NCBI RefSeq assembly: GCF_000718095.1
Contig: NZ_JOEI01000011.1
Coordinates: 106,100 to 170,099 of the forward strand
Origin: Streptomyces scopuliridis RB72
GTDB lineage: Bacteria; Actinomycetota; Actinomycetes; Streptomycetales; Streptomycetaceae
Length of the DNA stretch: 64,000 nt
Reading direction: 5' to 3'
Below, one piece after another: positions 1-7,181 of the stretch (position 1 is the stretch's first letter; each line of letters begins with the position of its first letter). The translations under genes and the position numbers were made by a program. Below the pieces are notes generated by a model. The model saw only the letters and a list, made by a program, of their open reading frames with translations. It had not been told where the DNA came from and made no database searches.

Positions 1-255
1 CCCACCCGACTGCATCTGGTGTGGCTGCTCACCCGGGGTGAGTCCGATGTGACCGCACTGGCGGCCGCATGCGGCGCGGCGCGGCCCGCGGTGAGCCAGC
101 ATCTGGCCAAGTTGCGGCTGGCGGAGCTGGTGCAGGCGCGCAAGGACGGCCGCCATGTCGTCTACGCGCTCACGGACGGACACCTGCGTCGCCTGGTCGT
201 TGAAGCGATCAGTCACGCGAACCACCAGGTCACCGGGGAACCCTGGCACGACTGA
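1..255 (+). CDS. ArsR/SmtB-family metal-responsive repressor, 5' end missing
   Basis: The frame is open from the first base, so the start lies outside the window; an internal GTG at 19 is unlikely to be the true start. The visible part is a winged helix: recognition helix region AVSQHLAKLRLAELV and wing ARKDGRHVVYAL, both typical of ArsR repressors. The last helix carries D-x-H-(10)-H-x2-H (DGH...SHANH), the same spacing as the alpha-5 metal site of CzrA, NmtR and SmtB, which bind Zn, Co or Ni. The next gene is an MFS exporter with a His-rich tail, so a metal-efflux pair is the natural reading. Which metal is sensed cannot be told from sequence. Confidence 0.88.
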   Translation, partial: PTRLHLVWLLTRGESDVTALAAACGAARPAVSQHLAKLRLAELVQARKDGRHVVYALTDGHLRRLVVEAISHANHQVTGEPWHD

Positions 256-420
256 TTCCCTACGGTCGGGTACGGCCTCGTGGACCTCGCTGTGCTGTTC
301 GGCGACCGTGCGGACCATCTCGAAGTCCAGCCAGGTTGCGGATGCCGCCGCGCGAGCGCGAACTGTAGCCATGTCTGACCAGCGTCGGCACGCTCTCTCT
401 CCCGGCCGGATCCGACTCCA

Positions 421-454
421 ATGCGTGCATGAATGCGCACACGTGCACTAGATT
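421..454 (+). promoter_or_regulatory. Candidate ArsR operator and promoter of the MFS exporter gene
   Basis: An imperfect dyad GTGCAT-GA-ATGCGC (425-438, 5 of 6 pairs) lies in a run of alternating TGC/GCA words from 421 to 448. A -10-like TAGATT follows at 449-454, about 40 bp before the exporter start. The dyad would cover the -35/spacer region, as expected for a repressor released by metal. The -35 itself is poor. Confidence 0.4.
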
Positions 455-494
455 GGTTGAGCGTATTCCGCCCGCCGACCAAGGAGCACGTCGC

Positions 495-1859
495 ATGCTC
501 GTTGTGCTGCGCAACCGCACTTATCGGCATCTCTTCACGGCCCAGGTCATCGCGCTCGTCGGAACCGGACTCGCTACGGTGGCCCTGAGCCTGCTCGCCT
601 ATGACATGGCCGGCTCGAACGCCTCCGCCGTTCTGGGTACGGCTCTGGCGATCAAAATGGTCGCGTACGTGGGCGTCGCCCCGGCCGTCGGCGCGTTCGC
701 CGACCGGATACCGCGGCGCGCGCTGCTGGTGTCGATGGACCTGATCCGCGCCGGTGTCGCGCTCTCGCTCCCCTTCGTCTCCCAGGTATGGCAGGTCTAT
801 GTCCTGGTCTTCCTGCTGCAATGTGCCTCGGCGGCCTTCACCCCGGCGTTCCAGGCGACGATTCCGGAAGTCCTTCCCGAGGAGCGCGACTACACCCGCG
901 CGCTGTCGCTCTCGCGGCTGGCGTACGACCTTGAGAGCCTGTTCAGCCCGGCGCTGGCCGCCGGCTTGCTCACCCTGATCTCCTACAACTGGCTGTTCGT
1001 GGGCACCACGGTGGGCTTTGTGGCCTCGGGCGCACTGGTGGTCTCGGTGCTGCTGCCGCGGCCCGCCCCCGTCGAACGCGGTGGTGGCGTGTACGCGAAG
1101 GCATCCTTCGGTACGCGGCTGTTCCTGGCCACCCCCAGGCTCCGTGCCCTGCTGGCGCTGGACCTGGCGGTCGCGGCCGGCGGGGCCATGGTCACCGTCA
1201 ACACGGTGGTGCTGGTGCGCGACAACCTGGACCGGACCGTCGGCGACGTCTCGTTGGCGCTGGGCGCCTACGGAGCCGGATCCATGGTCGCCGCGCTGTC
1301 GCTGCCGCGAGTACTTGATCGCGTCAATGACCGCACGGTGATGCTGCCCGCGAGCTTCGCCCTGACCGGTGTGCTGACCGCCCTTGCCCTCGGCACAGCC
1401 GTCACACCCGGCCCCTGGGCCTGGCCGGCCCTGCTCACCGCGTGGGCGGTGCTCGGCGCCGCATCCTCCATGGTCCTCACCCCTGGCGGACGACTCCTGA
1501 GACGCTCCGCCACGACCGCTGACCTCCCGGCCGCATTTGCCGCGCAGTTCTCCCTCTCTCACAGTTGCTGGCTGCTCACCTACCCGCTCGCCGGCTGGCT
1601 GGCGGCAAAGGCGGGCATGTCTGTGGCGACTGCCGCACTGGCCGCCGTCGCACTCGCCGCCGCCGTCACCGCACTGGCCATCTGGCCGCGTCAGGACCCC
1701 GGCCATCTCGACCACCTGCATGACGAACTCCCCGCCGAGCATCCGCATGTACGGGACGCGATCCGCGTCCGTGACGGTTGGTGGCATGGCCACGACTACC
1801 GTATCGACACCCTGCACAGCCACTGGCCCACGCCCCGGCGATCCTCCGAGCGGGGCTGA
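495..1859 (+). CDS. MFS transporter with His-rich C-terminus, probable metal exporter
   Basis: A 454-residue major facilitator protein with about twelve membrane helices. An upstream in-frame ATG exists at 429, but the ATG at 495 has AAGGAG a few bases before it and puts the first transmembrane helix at the N-terminus, so it is preferred. After the last helix there is a hydrophilic tail of about 55 residues containing many histidines (HLDHLHDEL, EHPHV, WWHGHDY, LHSHW). His-rich tails are known in NreB-type nickel exporters. With the upstream ArsR regulator carrying a complete alpha-5 metal site, export of Ni, Co or Zn is the likeliest job. MFS membership is certain; the substrate is inference. 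Confidence 0.85.
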   Translation: MLVVLRNRTYRHLFTAQVIALVGTGLATVALSLLAYDMAGSNASAVLGTALAIKMVAYVGVAPAVGAFADRIPRRALLVSMDLIRAGVALSLPFVSQVWQVYVLVFLLQCASAAFTPAFQATIPEVLPEERDYTRALSLSRLAYDLESLFSPALAAGLLTLISYNWLFVGTTVGFVASGALVVSVLLPRPAPVERGGGVYAKASFGTRLFLATPRLRALLALDLAVAAGGAMVTVNTVVLVRDNLDRTVGDVSLALGAYGAGSMVAALSLPRVLDRVNDRTVMLPASFALTGVLTALALGTAVTPGPWAWPALLTAWAVLGAASSMVLTPGGRLLRRSATTADLPAAFAAQFSLSHSCWLLTYPLAGWLAAKAGMSVATAALAAVALAAAVTALAIWPRQDPGHLDHLHDELPAEHPHVRDAIRVRDGWWHGHDYRIDTLHSHWPTPRRSSERG

Positions 1860-1901
1860 CCGCCTGGTCCAGTGGTGGGCGGCAGGAGCCCGATGGTCCG
1901 C

Positions 1902-2486
1902 TCAGAGCCCCGGCGCACCCCAGACGGGGAACCAGCGCGCGAGATCCGGCTCGATCCGCAGATCGTCCCCGAGCACCGCTCTGACCTGGAGTTCCCGCTG
2001 ATTGTCGCGCTTCTCGGCGGTGCCGGGCAGGGGCGCGAAGGGGTAGAAGCTGCCGCGCTTGTAGAGATAGACGAGAGCGAGCGGCCGCTGTTCGGTGTCC
2101 CGGAAACTGAGCAGTGAGCAGAGCAGCTGCGGGCCGAAGCCGCCGTCCTGGAGCAGGGTGTTGACCGCGTGCAGATCGTTGACCAGGGTGGCCGTGTCGT
2201 CCGGCGCCCGTCGCGCGAGCAGCCAGGTGTAGCCGTACGAGTCCTGGCTGAACTCCACCGGGCGGCTGTCCTGGCCGGTGTCCGCGTCGAGCAGTTCCTG
2301 TACGTCCTGCCTGATCCGGGCGAAGCCGCCGCCCTCGACGCCCGCGAAACAGACCGAGCCGAGGCCGGTGGGGGTGTATCCGGCCCCGGCCTGGAGGGTG
2401 AGCGCGGCGGACGGGAGGGCGAAGAGCTGGTCGAGATTGGGGATGACCGGTTTGCTCCGGCCGAGGATGACGTCGAGAAGGCCCAC
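1902..2486 (-). CDS. pspAB: PspA-associated protein PspAB
   Basis: A 194-residue soluble protein starting with GTG at 2486 (MGLLDVILGRSK) behind a GAGGAG ribosome site. It matches what I know of the PspAB family, which in Streptomyces sits directly next to htpX and is linked to the phage-shock (PspA) membrane-stress response. No catalytic motif is visible. It lies downstream of htpX on the same strand with about 118 bp between them, filled by short tandem repeats. No pspA gene lies in this window. Family assignment rests on recalled sequence pattern and the htpX neighbour. Confidence 0.75.
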   Translation of the reverse strand: MGLLDVILGRSKPVIPNLDQLFALPSAALTLQAGAGYTPTGLGSVCFAGVEGGGFARIRQDVQELLDADTGQDSRPVEFSQDSYGYTWLLARRAPDDTATLVNDLHAVNTLLQDGGFGPQLLCSLLSFRDTEQRPLALVYLYKRGSFYPFAPLPGTAEKRDNQRELQVRAVLGDDLRIEPDLARWFPVWGAPGL

Positions 2487-2501
2487 AGGACCAGCTCCTC
2501 A

Positions 2502-2593
2502 CAGTGACGATCGGACACAGTGACGATCGGGCGGGATCACGCGGTCACGGGATCACGCGGTCACGGGCGCGGTCACGGGATCACGCGGTCACC
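2502..2593. repeat. Short tandem repeats between htpX and pspAB
   Basis: CAGTGACGATCGG occurs twice at 2502-2532, followed by GGATCACGCGGTCACG at 2534-2549, 2550-2565 and (with one change) 2578-2593, separated by a partial unit. The repeats fill nearly the whole gap between the two genes. No gene or clear hairpin function is seen. Confidence 0.85.
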
Positions 2594-2604
2594 GGACCAG
2601 GTGC

Positions 2605-3510
2605 TCACGGACGGGCGAGTTCCGCGGAGATACGGGCGAGCTGGTCCAGCCGCTGTTCCAGCGTCGGGTGCGAGGCGAGCAGCTGCCCCAGGCTCTCCCG
2701 CGAGGCGAACGCGGGCACGAAGTAGAAGGCGTTGTACGGCTCCGCCTTCCGCAGGTCCTCCGTCGGGATCCGCGCCATCTGGCCGCTCACCTTGGTCAGC
2801 GCCGAGGCGAGCGCCGAGGGCCGGCCGGTGAGCAGCGCGGCCGTACGGTCGGCGGAGAGCTCGCGGTACCGGGAGAGCAGCCGGGTCAGCAGGAAGCCGA
2901 TCGCGTACACCACCGCGCTGACCAGCGGAATCAGCATGATCGCGATCCCGGCGGGGCCGGCGTTCCTGGCGCTCCTGGACAGCCCGCTGTAGAGCGCCAT
3001 CCGGGTGATCAGACCCGCGAGCACGCCCAGGAACGAGGCGATGGTCATCACGGCGACATCGCGGTGCGCGACATGCGACATCTCATGGGCGAGGACGCCC
3101 TCCAGCTCTTCCGGCTCCAGTCTGCGGAGCAGACCGGTCGTGGCACAGACCAGCGCGCTGCGTTCACTCCGGCCGGTGGCGAAGGCGTTCGGTATGTCAC
3201 TCTGTGCGATCGCGACCTTGGGTTTGGGCATATCGGCCAGCGCGCAGATCCGGTCGACGGCGCCGTGCAGCGCGGGAGCCTGCTCGGGGGTGACCTCGCG
3301 CGCGCCCATCCCGAAGGCCGCGATCTTGTCGCTGAACCAGAACTGCGCGATGAACAGCCCTCCGACGAGGATCAGGATGACCGGCCAGAACTTCCCCAGC
3401 ACGGCCAGCAGCACACCGACCAGGACCACATAGAGCAGGCCGATCAGGAACATGGTGGTCACCATGCGGGTGGTCAGACCGCGGTCCTGGGTGTAGCGGG
3501 TCTGTGTCAT
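2605..3510 (-). CDS. htpX: Zinc metalloprotease HtpX, M48 family
   Basis: A 301-residue membrane protease that degrades damaged membrane proteins. Two hydrophobic helices lie near residues 16-58, the zinc motif HEMSH at 142-146 (Glu143 catalytic), then two further hydrophobic stretches, and YRELSADR near 216-223 supplies the third zinc ligand. Length and motif order are normal for actinobacterial HtpX. The start ATG at 3510 is preceded by GGAGG. The gene is followed on the same strand by pspAB, which supports a role in envelope stress. Regulation is not evident from the upstream sequence. Confidence 0.95.
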   Translation of the reverse strand: MTQTRYTQDRGLTTRMVTTMFLIGLLYVVLVGVLLAVLGKFWPVILILVGGLFIAQFWFSDKIAAFGMGAREVTPEQAPALHGAVDRICALADMPKPKVAIAQSDIPNAFATGRSERSALVCATTGLLRRLEPEELEGVLAHEMSHVAHRDVAVMTIASFLGVLAGLITRMALYSGLSRSARNAGPAGIAIMLIPLVSAVVYAIGFLLTRLLSRYRELSADRTAALLTGRPSALASALTKVSGQMARIPTEDLRKAEPYNAFYFVPAFASRESLGQLLASHPTLEQRLDQLARISAELARP

Positions 3511-3586
3511 CGCTCGCCTCCATTAGTTCTGTCTTCTGTCATTTTCCTCCTTTCCCGGCGAAACGGAATAAGTGGAATATATGGAA

Positions 3587-3630
3587 GGCGTGGGACCGGC
3601 TCCCCGTAGGGCTTCCGCCGGTCCCACGCC
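3587..3630 (-). terminator. Hairpin terminator after the cellulase operon
   Basis: Perfect 14-bp arms (3587-3600 and 3617-3630) with a 16-nt loop, just past the stop of the GH6 gene. It may also insulate the htpX promoter from upstream transcription. Confidence 0.75.
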
Positions 3631-3676
3631 TGGCTCCCGCCGCCGCTCGCTTCAGGAGCTACGGCGGCCACAACAG

Positions 3677-5419
3677 CTACAGCGCCGGGTTCGCGTTCTT
3701 CAGCAGCTCCTGGAACTGCGCGGAGAACCAGTCACCGGACAGTGGAGCGTTCGGCAGCGCGCCGGACATGTGGTTGTTGTTCCGGGGGTTGCCGGTGTAC
3801 GTCGGGTCGCACATCCGGTCGAAGCCCTTGCCCTGGTTGTTCGGGATCTCCTTGCTCGAACCGTCCGACTCGCCCGGGGGCTTCATCCACACGTACGCGT
3901 CGATCCCGGCGGCGGGCGCCGCCTTCGGCCGCTCGCCCAGTCCGGCTCCGGACTGGTTGCACCAGTTCCCCAGGTGGATCCGGCGGTCGTAGCGCCCGCC
4001 GTCCACATAGGTGTCCACACTGGTCTGCGGGCCGGGCCCGGCGGGCCTGGCCGAGCCGCCCCAGCCGTTGCGGGAGGTGTCGATCAGCATGCCGATGCCC
4101 GACGGGAAGCCGACGCCCACCAGCTCCTGCCGGAACGCCTGGGCGAACGACTGCTCGTCGACGTAGCGGTTCCAGTCCACCCATTTCGACTCGCGGACCG
4201 ACTTGCCGGCGACGTTGTCGTTGATGGTGAAGTTGTTCTCCTTGAGCGCGCCGTAATTGGCGGTGTTGACGATGAAGCCGTGCACCTTGTCGACCGTGCT
4301 GCCCTCGGCGGTCGCGGCCTGCTTGAAGACCTGTGCCGAGGCGTTGAAGTTGTCGTCCCAGCCGATCCAGCCGTGGTGGCCCGCGTCGACATAGTTGTAG
4401 ACGTTGGGGATGGCGCCGAGGTGGTTGAGTGCGTAACCGACGCCCTTGATGTAGTTGCCGTTCGCCTTCATCACATCGCACTGCGGGGTGACGGTCGGCC
4501 GGGGCGTGACATTGGTGACCAGGTTGGGCAGCGAGTCGATCTCGACGGTCGTCACGATCCGCAGACCGGCGTACTTGCTGTCGGCGAGTATGGCGGCGAT
4601 CGGATCGATGTACTCGCTCTGATAGCGGCCGATCTCCGTCGGGCCCAGCTCTCCGTTGGAGGCGAGCGCGGCGCAGTCACGGCCCGGCAGGTTGTAGATC
4701 ACGAGCTGGACGACGAACGGCCTGCCCGCGGCCTGCCGCAGCGCCTCGTCGAGGTGGTCGCGCAGCCCCATGCCCGTGCCGACGCCCTCGATGGCCGCGA
4801 TCCGGTCCAGCCACACACCGGTCGGCTGGTTGGAGACCCTGCTGCCACCGGGCTCGGCGGCGGCCTTCGCGGACCACTCCGGGTTCACGTACACCCCGGC
4901 GTTCGCGTACGGGTTGTCGACCTTGGCGCCGGCGGGCGGATCGGTGGGCGGGTCGGTCGGCGGATCCGTGGGACCGCCGCCACCCGGGGAGTTACAGGTG
5001 ACACCGTTGAGCTTGAAGGCGGCCGGAACCGCGTTGGAACCGGTGACCGAGGCGTTGAAGCCGAAGGACGCCGAGGAGCCGGTCGTCAGCGCGCCGTTGT
5101 ACGACACATTGGCGGCGGAGACGGCCGTACCGCTCTGGGTGATCGTGGAGTTCCAGCCCTGCGTCACCTTCTGGTCGCCGGCGAAGCTCCACTCCAGCTT
5201 CCAGGAGCTGATCGCGTCGCCGGTGTTGGTCACGCTGACATCGGCCGTGAAGCCGCCGTTCCAGGCGGTCTGGATCCGGTAGTCGACGGTGCAGCCGGCC
5301 GCGGCGGCGCCGGTGGGCGCGTCCAGCGCGGTCGCGGTGCCGGCCGCGGCGGCGACCAGCGCGAACGCGGCGAGCGCCGCGCCTCGTGCACGTCGCGGAG
5401 GGGTGGGGGTGCGGCTCAT
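3677..5419 (-). CDS. Secreted GH6 cellulase (probable cellobiohydrolase) with CBM2
   Basis: A 580-residue exported enzyme. A signal peptide covers about residues 1-41 (cleavage near GAAAA). A family-2 cellulose-binding module spans about 43-142 with bounding cysteines, then a Pro-Thr-Asp linker (PTDPP repeats) to about 165. The GH6 barrel follows: GRDCAALASNGE holds Asp248 and VEIDSLPNLVTN holds Asp295, matching the two key Asp residues of Trichoderma Cel6A. The catalytic domain is long, about 415 residues, as in exo-acting Cel6B enzymes rather than short endoglucanases. The ATG overlaps the stop of the GH5 gene by 4 bp, so the two are translated together from the CebR-controlled promoter. 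Confidence 0.93.
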   Translation of the reverse strand: MSRTPTPPRRARGAALAAFALVAAAAGTATALDAPTGAAAAGCTVDYRIQTAWNGGFTADVSVTNTGDAISSWKLEWSFAGDQKVTQGWNSTITQSGTAVSAANVSYNGALTTGSSASFGFNASVTGSNAVPAAFKLNGVTCNSPGGGGPTDPPTDPPTDPPAGAKVDNPYANAGVYVNPEWSAKAAAEPGGSRVSNQPTGVWLDRIAAIEGVGTGMGLRDHLDEALRQAAGRPFVVQLVIYNLPGRDCAALASNGELGPTEIGRYQSEYIDPIAAILADSKYAGLRIVTTVEIDSLPNLVTNVTPRPTVTPQCDVMKANGNYIKGVGYALNHLGAIPNVYNYVDAGHHGWIGWDDNFNASAQVFKQAATAEGSTVDKVHGFIVNTANYGALKENNFTINDNVAGKSVRESKWVDWNRYVDEQSFAQAFRQELVGVGFPSGIGMLIDTSRNGWGGSARPAGPGPQTSVDTYVDGGRYDRRIHLGNWCNQSGAGLGERPKAAPAAGIDAYVWMKPPGESDGSSKEIPNNQGKGFDRMCDPTYTGNPRNNNHMSGALPNAPLSGDWFSAQFQELLKNANPAL

Positions 5420-6921
5420 GAGAGTCCCTTCAGATGGTCACGGAGTCCTGCGCCGAAGTTGGTGGGCGTGCCGTTGTAGTCGCTGATCAGAGCGGGCCCC
5501 GAGGAGCAGTCCCAGGTGTTCCAGGTCCACCCGAGATACGAGGCGCCATGGCTGTCGAGCCAGGCCATGACCCGGTCGATATAGCCGTGCGAGCAGGTGT
5601 TCTCGCCGATCTCGCCTGCCACGAAGGGCACTTGGGCGGCCACCGGCGCGAGCTGTTCGTTCCAGCAGCTCTCGCTCGCGCAGACGTTGAAGTTGTACGT
5701 GTGCCAGGCGGCGGCCAGATTGCCCGCCGGGTCGGCGGGCCGGTACTTCAGCCACTGCCGCATGTCGTTGGAGTAGGCGATGCCGGGGATCAGCACCAGG
5801 TTCCGGGCACCGGTGGCCCGTACCGCGTTCACCAGCGACTGCATTCCGGCCACCTCGAAATCGATCCCCGGACAGCTGCCGCCGTCGCGCCAGCAGGTCC
5901 AGGCCGCGTCGAGATTGCTGGTGGCCCGGTCCGGGAACGGCTCGTTGAAGAGGTCGAAGACCACCGCCGGGTCGTCCTTGAAGGTCTGCGCGACCGAGGT
6001 CCAGAAGGCCGGTGTGTACCGCGCGTTCGGCATCGGCTTCTGACAGGTCGCGTACTCGGTGTCCGGGCAGTGGTTGTCGTTGCCCGTGTACTTGCCGTGG
6101 GTCCAGTGCAGTTCGACGACCGGCGTGATGCCGTGCGCCTCCAGCCTGGTCACGAACTGCTTGACCGCCGCGATGTAGTTCGCGCCGGCGTACTCCGGCT
6201 TCACATGCGAGAGGCCGAGCCAGCACTCCTCGTTGAGCGGTACCCGTACGGTGTTGACCTTCCAGTCCGCGATGGCCCGCACCGACGCGTCGTCCACCGG
6301 ACCGTCGAAGATGCCATAGCCCTGGATGCACGCGAACTCGCCGCCGGAGCGGTTGACCCCGAGCATGCGGCGGGTCGCGCCGTTCTCGTCGACCAGTCTG
6401 TTGCCCGAGGCGCGCAGCTTCGGTGGAGCGCCGCCCGGTCCCGGCGGATCGGTCGGCGGATCCGTGGGGGGATCCGTCGGCGGGTCGGAGGGATCGCCCC
6501 CTCCCGGACCGCCTTCGCACGCCACGCCGTTGAGCCTGAACGCGGTGGGCGCCGGGTTGGACCCGGACCAGGAGGCGATGAACCCGGCGCTGAGCGAGCC
6601 GCCGTTGGCGATCTTCCCGTTCCAGCTCTCGTTGACGGCGGTCACGGTCTTCCCGGACTGCGACCATTTCCCGTTCCAGCCCTGGGTCACCTTCTGGTCC
6701 CCGGGGAAGTCGAAGGCGAGTGTCCAGTTCTCGACCGGTGACCCGTTGTTGGTGAGCGTGACAGCGCCCTGGAAGCCACTGTCCCACTGGCTGGTGGTGC
6801 TGTAGGCGACGGTGCAGCCGGCCGCGGTTCCCGACGTGGTCAGCTGCGGTGCGAGAGCGGTGCCCGCCACGGCCAGGGCCGCGGCGGCCAGCAGTGCGGT
6901 GAGGCGCGGTGGTGCTCGCAT
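5416..6921 (-). CDS. Secreted GH5 cellulase (endoglucanase) with CBM2
   Basis: A 501-residue exported enzyme that should cut internal beta-1,4 bonds in cellulose. The start at 6921 is chosen because AGGAG lies about 10 bases upstream and a normal signal peptide begins here; the frame extends to 7020 but that would cover a CebR box. Order: signal peptide to about 35, CBM2 about 36-135, PTDPP-repeat linker to about 165, GH5 barrel to the end. DLFNEP gives the acid/base Glu327 and VAGEIGENTC the nucleophile Glu437. First gene of an operon with the GH6 exocellulase, transcribed divergently from the GH48 gene. Confidence 0.93.
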   Translation of the reverse strand: MRAPPRLTALLAAAALAVAGTALAPQLTTSGTAAGCTVAYSTTSQWDSGFQGAVTLTNNGSPVENWTLAFDFPGDQKVTQGWNGKWSQSGKTVTAVNESWNGKIANGGSLSAGFIASWSGSNPAPTAFRLNGVACEGGPGGGDPSDPPTDPPTDPPTDPPGPGGAPPKLRASGNRLVDENGATRRMLGVNRSGGEFACIQGYGIFDGPVDDASVRAIADWKVNTVRVPLNEECWLGLSHVKPEYAGANYIAAVKQFVTRLEAHGITPVVELHWTHGKYTGNDNHCPDTEYATCQKPMPNARYTPAFWTSVAQTFKDDPAVVFDLFNEPFPDRATSNLDAAWTCWRDGGSCPGIDFEVAGMQSLVNAVRATGARNLVLIPGIAYSNDMRQWLKYRPADPAGNLAAAWHTYNFNVCASESCWNEQLAPVAAQVPFVAGEIGENTCSHGYIDRVMAWLDSHGASYLGWTWNTWDCSSGPALISDYNGTPTNFGAGLRDHLKGLS

Positions 6922-6971
6922 GGAGCGACTCCTCGATGGCCGATACGCCGCCTGACACGGCGTATGACTGA

Positions 6972-6985
6972 TGGAAGCGCTCCCA
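6972..6985. promoter_or_regulatory. CebR box upstream of the GH5-GH6 operon
   Basis: TGGAAGCGCTCCCA matches the CebR operator TGGGAGCGCTCCCA at 13 of 14 positions. CebR is the LacI-family repressor released by cello-oligosaccharides. It lies just downstream of the predicted promoter and about 50 bp before the GH5 start. Confidence 0.88.
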
Positions 6986-6999
6986 CTGGTTGGCTTCCG

Positions 7000-7027
7000 A
7001 CGGTAGCGCCGAAGTCGCATGAGTCAA
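7000..7027 (-). promoter_or_regulatory. Candidate promoter of the GH5-GH6 operon
   Basis: On the minus strand TTGACT (7022-7027) is followed after 16 bp by TACCGT (7000-7005), a fair sigma-70 match. Transcription would start just before the CebR box, so a bound repressor would block it. Confidence 0.45.
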
Positions 7028-7086
7028 CAGTCCAGTTGAATTCTTTTATCGGTCAACTCGCCCGGACGTGCGTCGTGTTCAAACTC

Positions 7087-7129
7087 TTGACAGGTCCACG
7101 GTCCCGCTCAACGCTTGGGAGCGCTCCCA
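7087..7129 (+). promoter_or_regulatory. Promoter and perfect CebR box of the GH48 gene
   Basis: TTGACA at 7087-7092 is a perfect -35; the -10 near 7110-7115 is weak. TGGGAGCGCTCCCA at 7116-7129 is a perfect 14-bp palindrome identical to the known CebR operator and covers the likely transcription start. Both CebR boxes in this region are followed by the same ACTGGTT, so they look like copies of one ancestral site. Confidence 0.88.
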
Positions 7130-7181
7130 CTGGTTCGCACCCCCCACACCACCCGCACCGGACCGCGAGGAGGACCACCCC

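Noticed and set aside
213..1823. 536-codon minus-strand frame opposite the MFS gene
   Set aside because: Composition is Gly/Arg/Gln-rich noise and the plus-strand transporter with a good ribosome site explains the region; GC-rich DNA gives such shadows.
2169..2507. Plus-strand frame opposite pspAB
   Set aside because: Antisense of a recognised protein; no ribosome site or domain.
3572..5479. 635-codon plus-strand frame opposite the GH6 gene
   Set aside because: Valine/Arg/Gly-rich antisense of a cellulase; also covers a perfect terminator hairpin.
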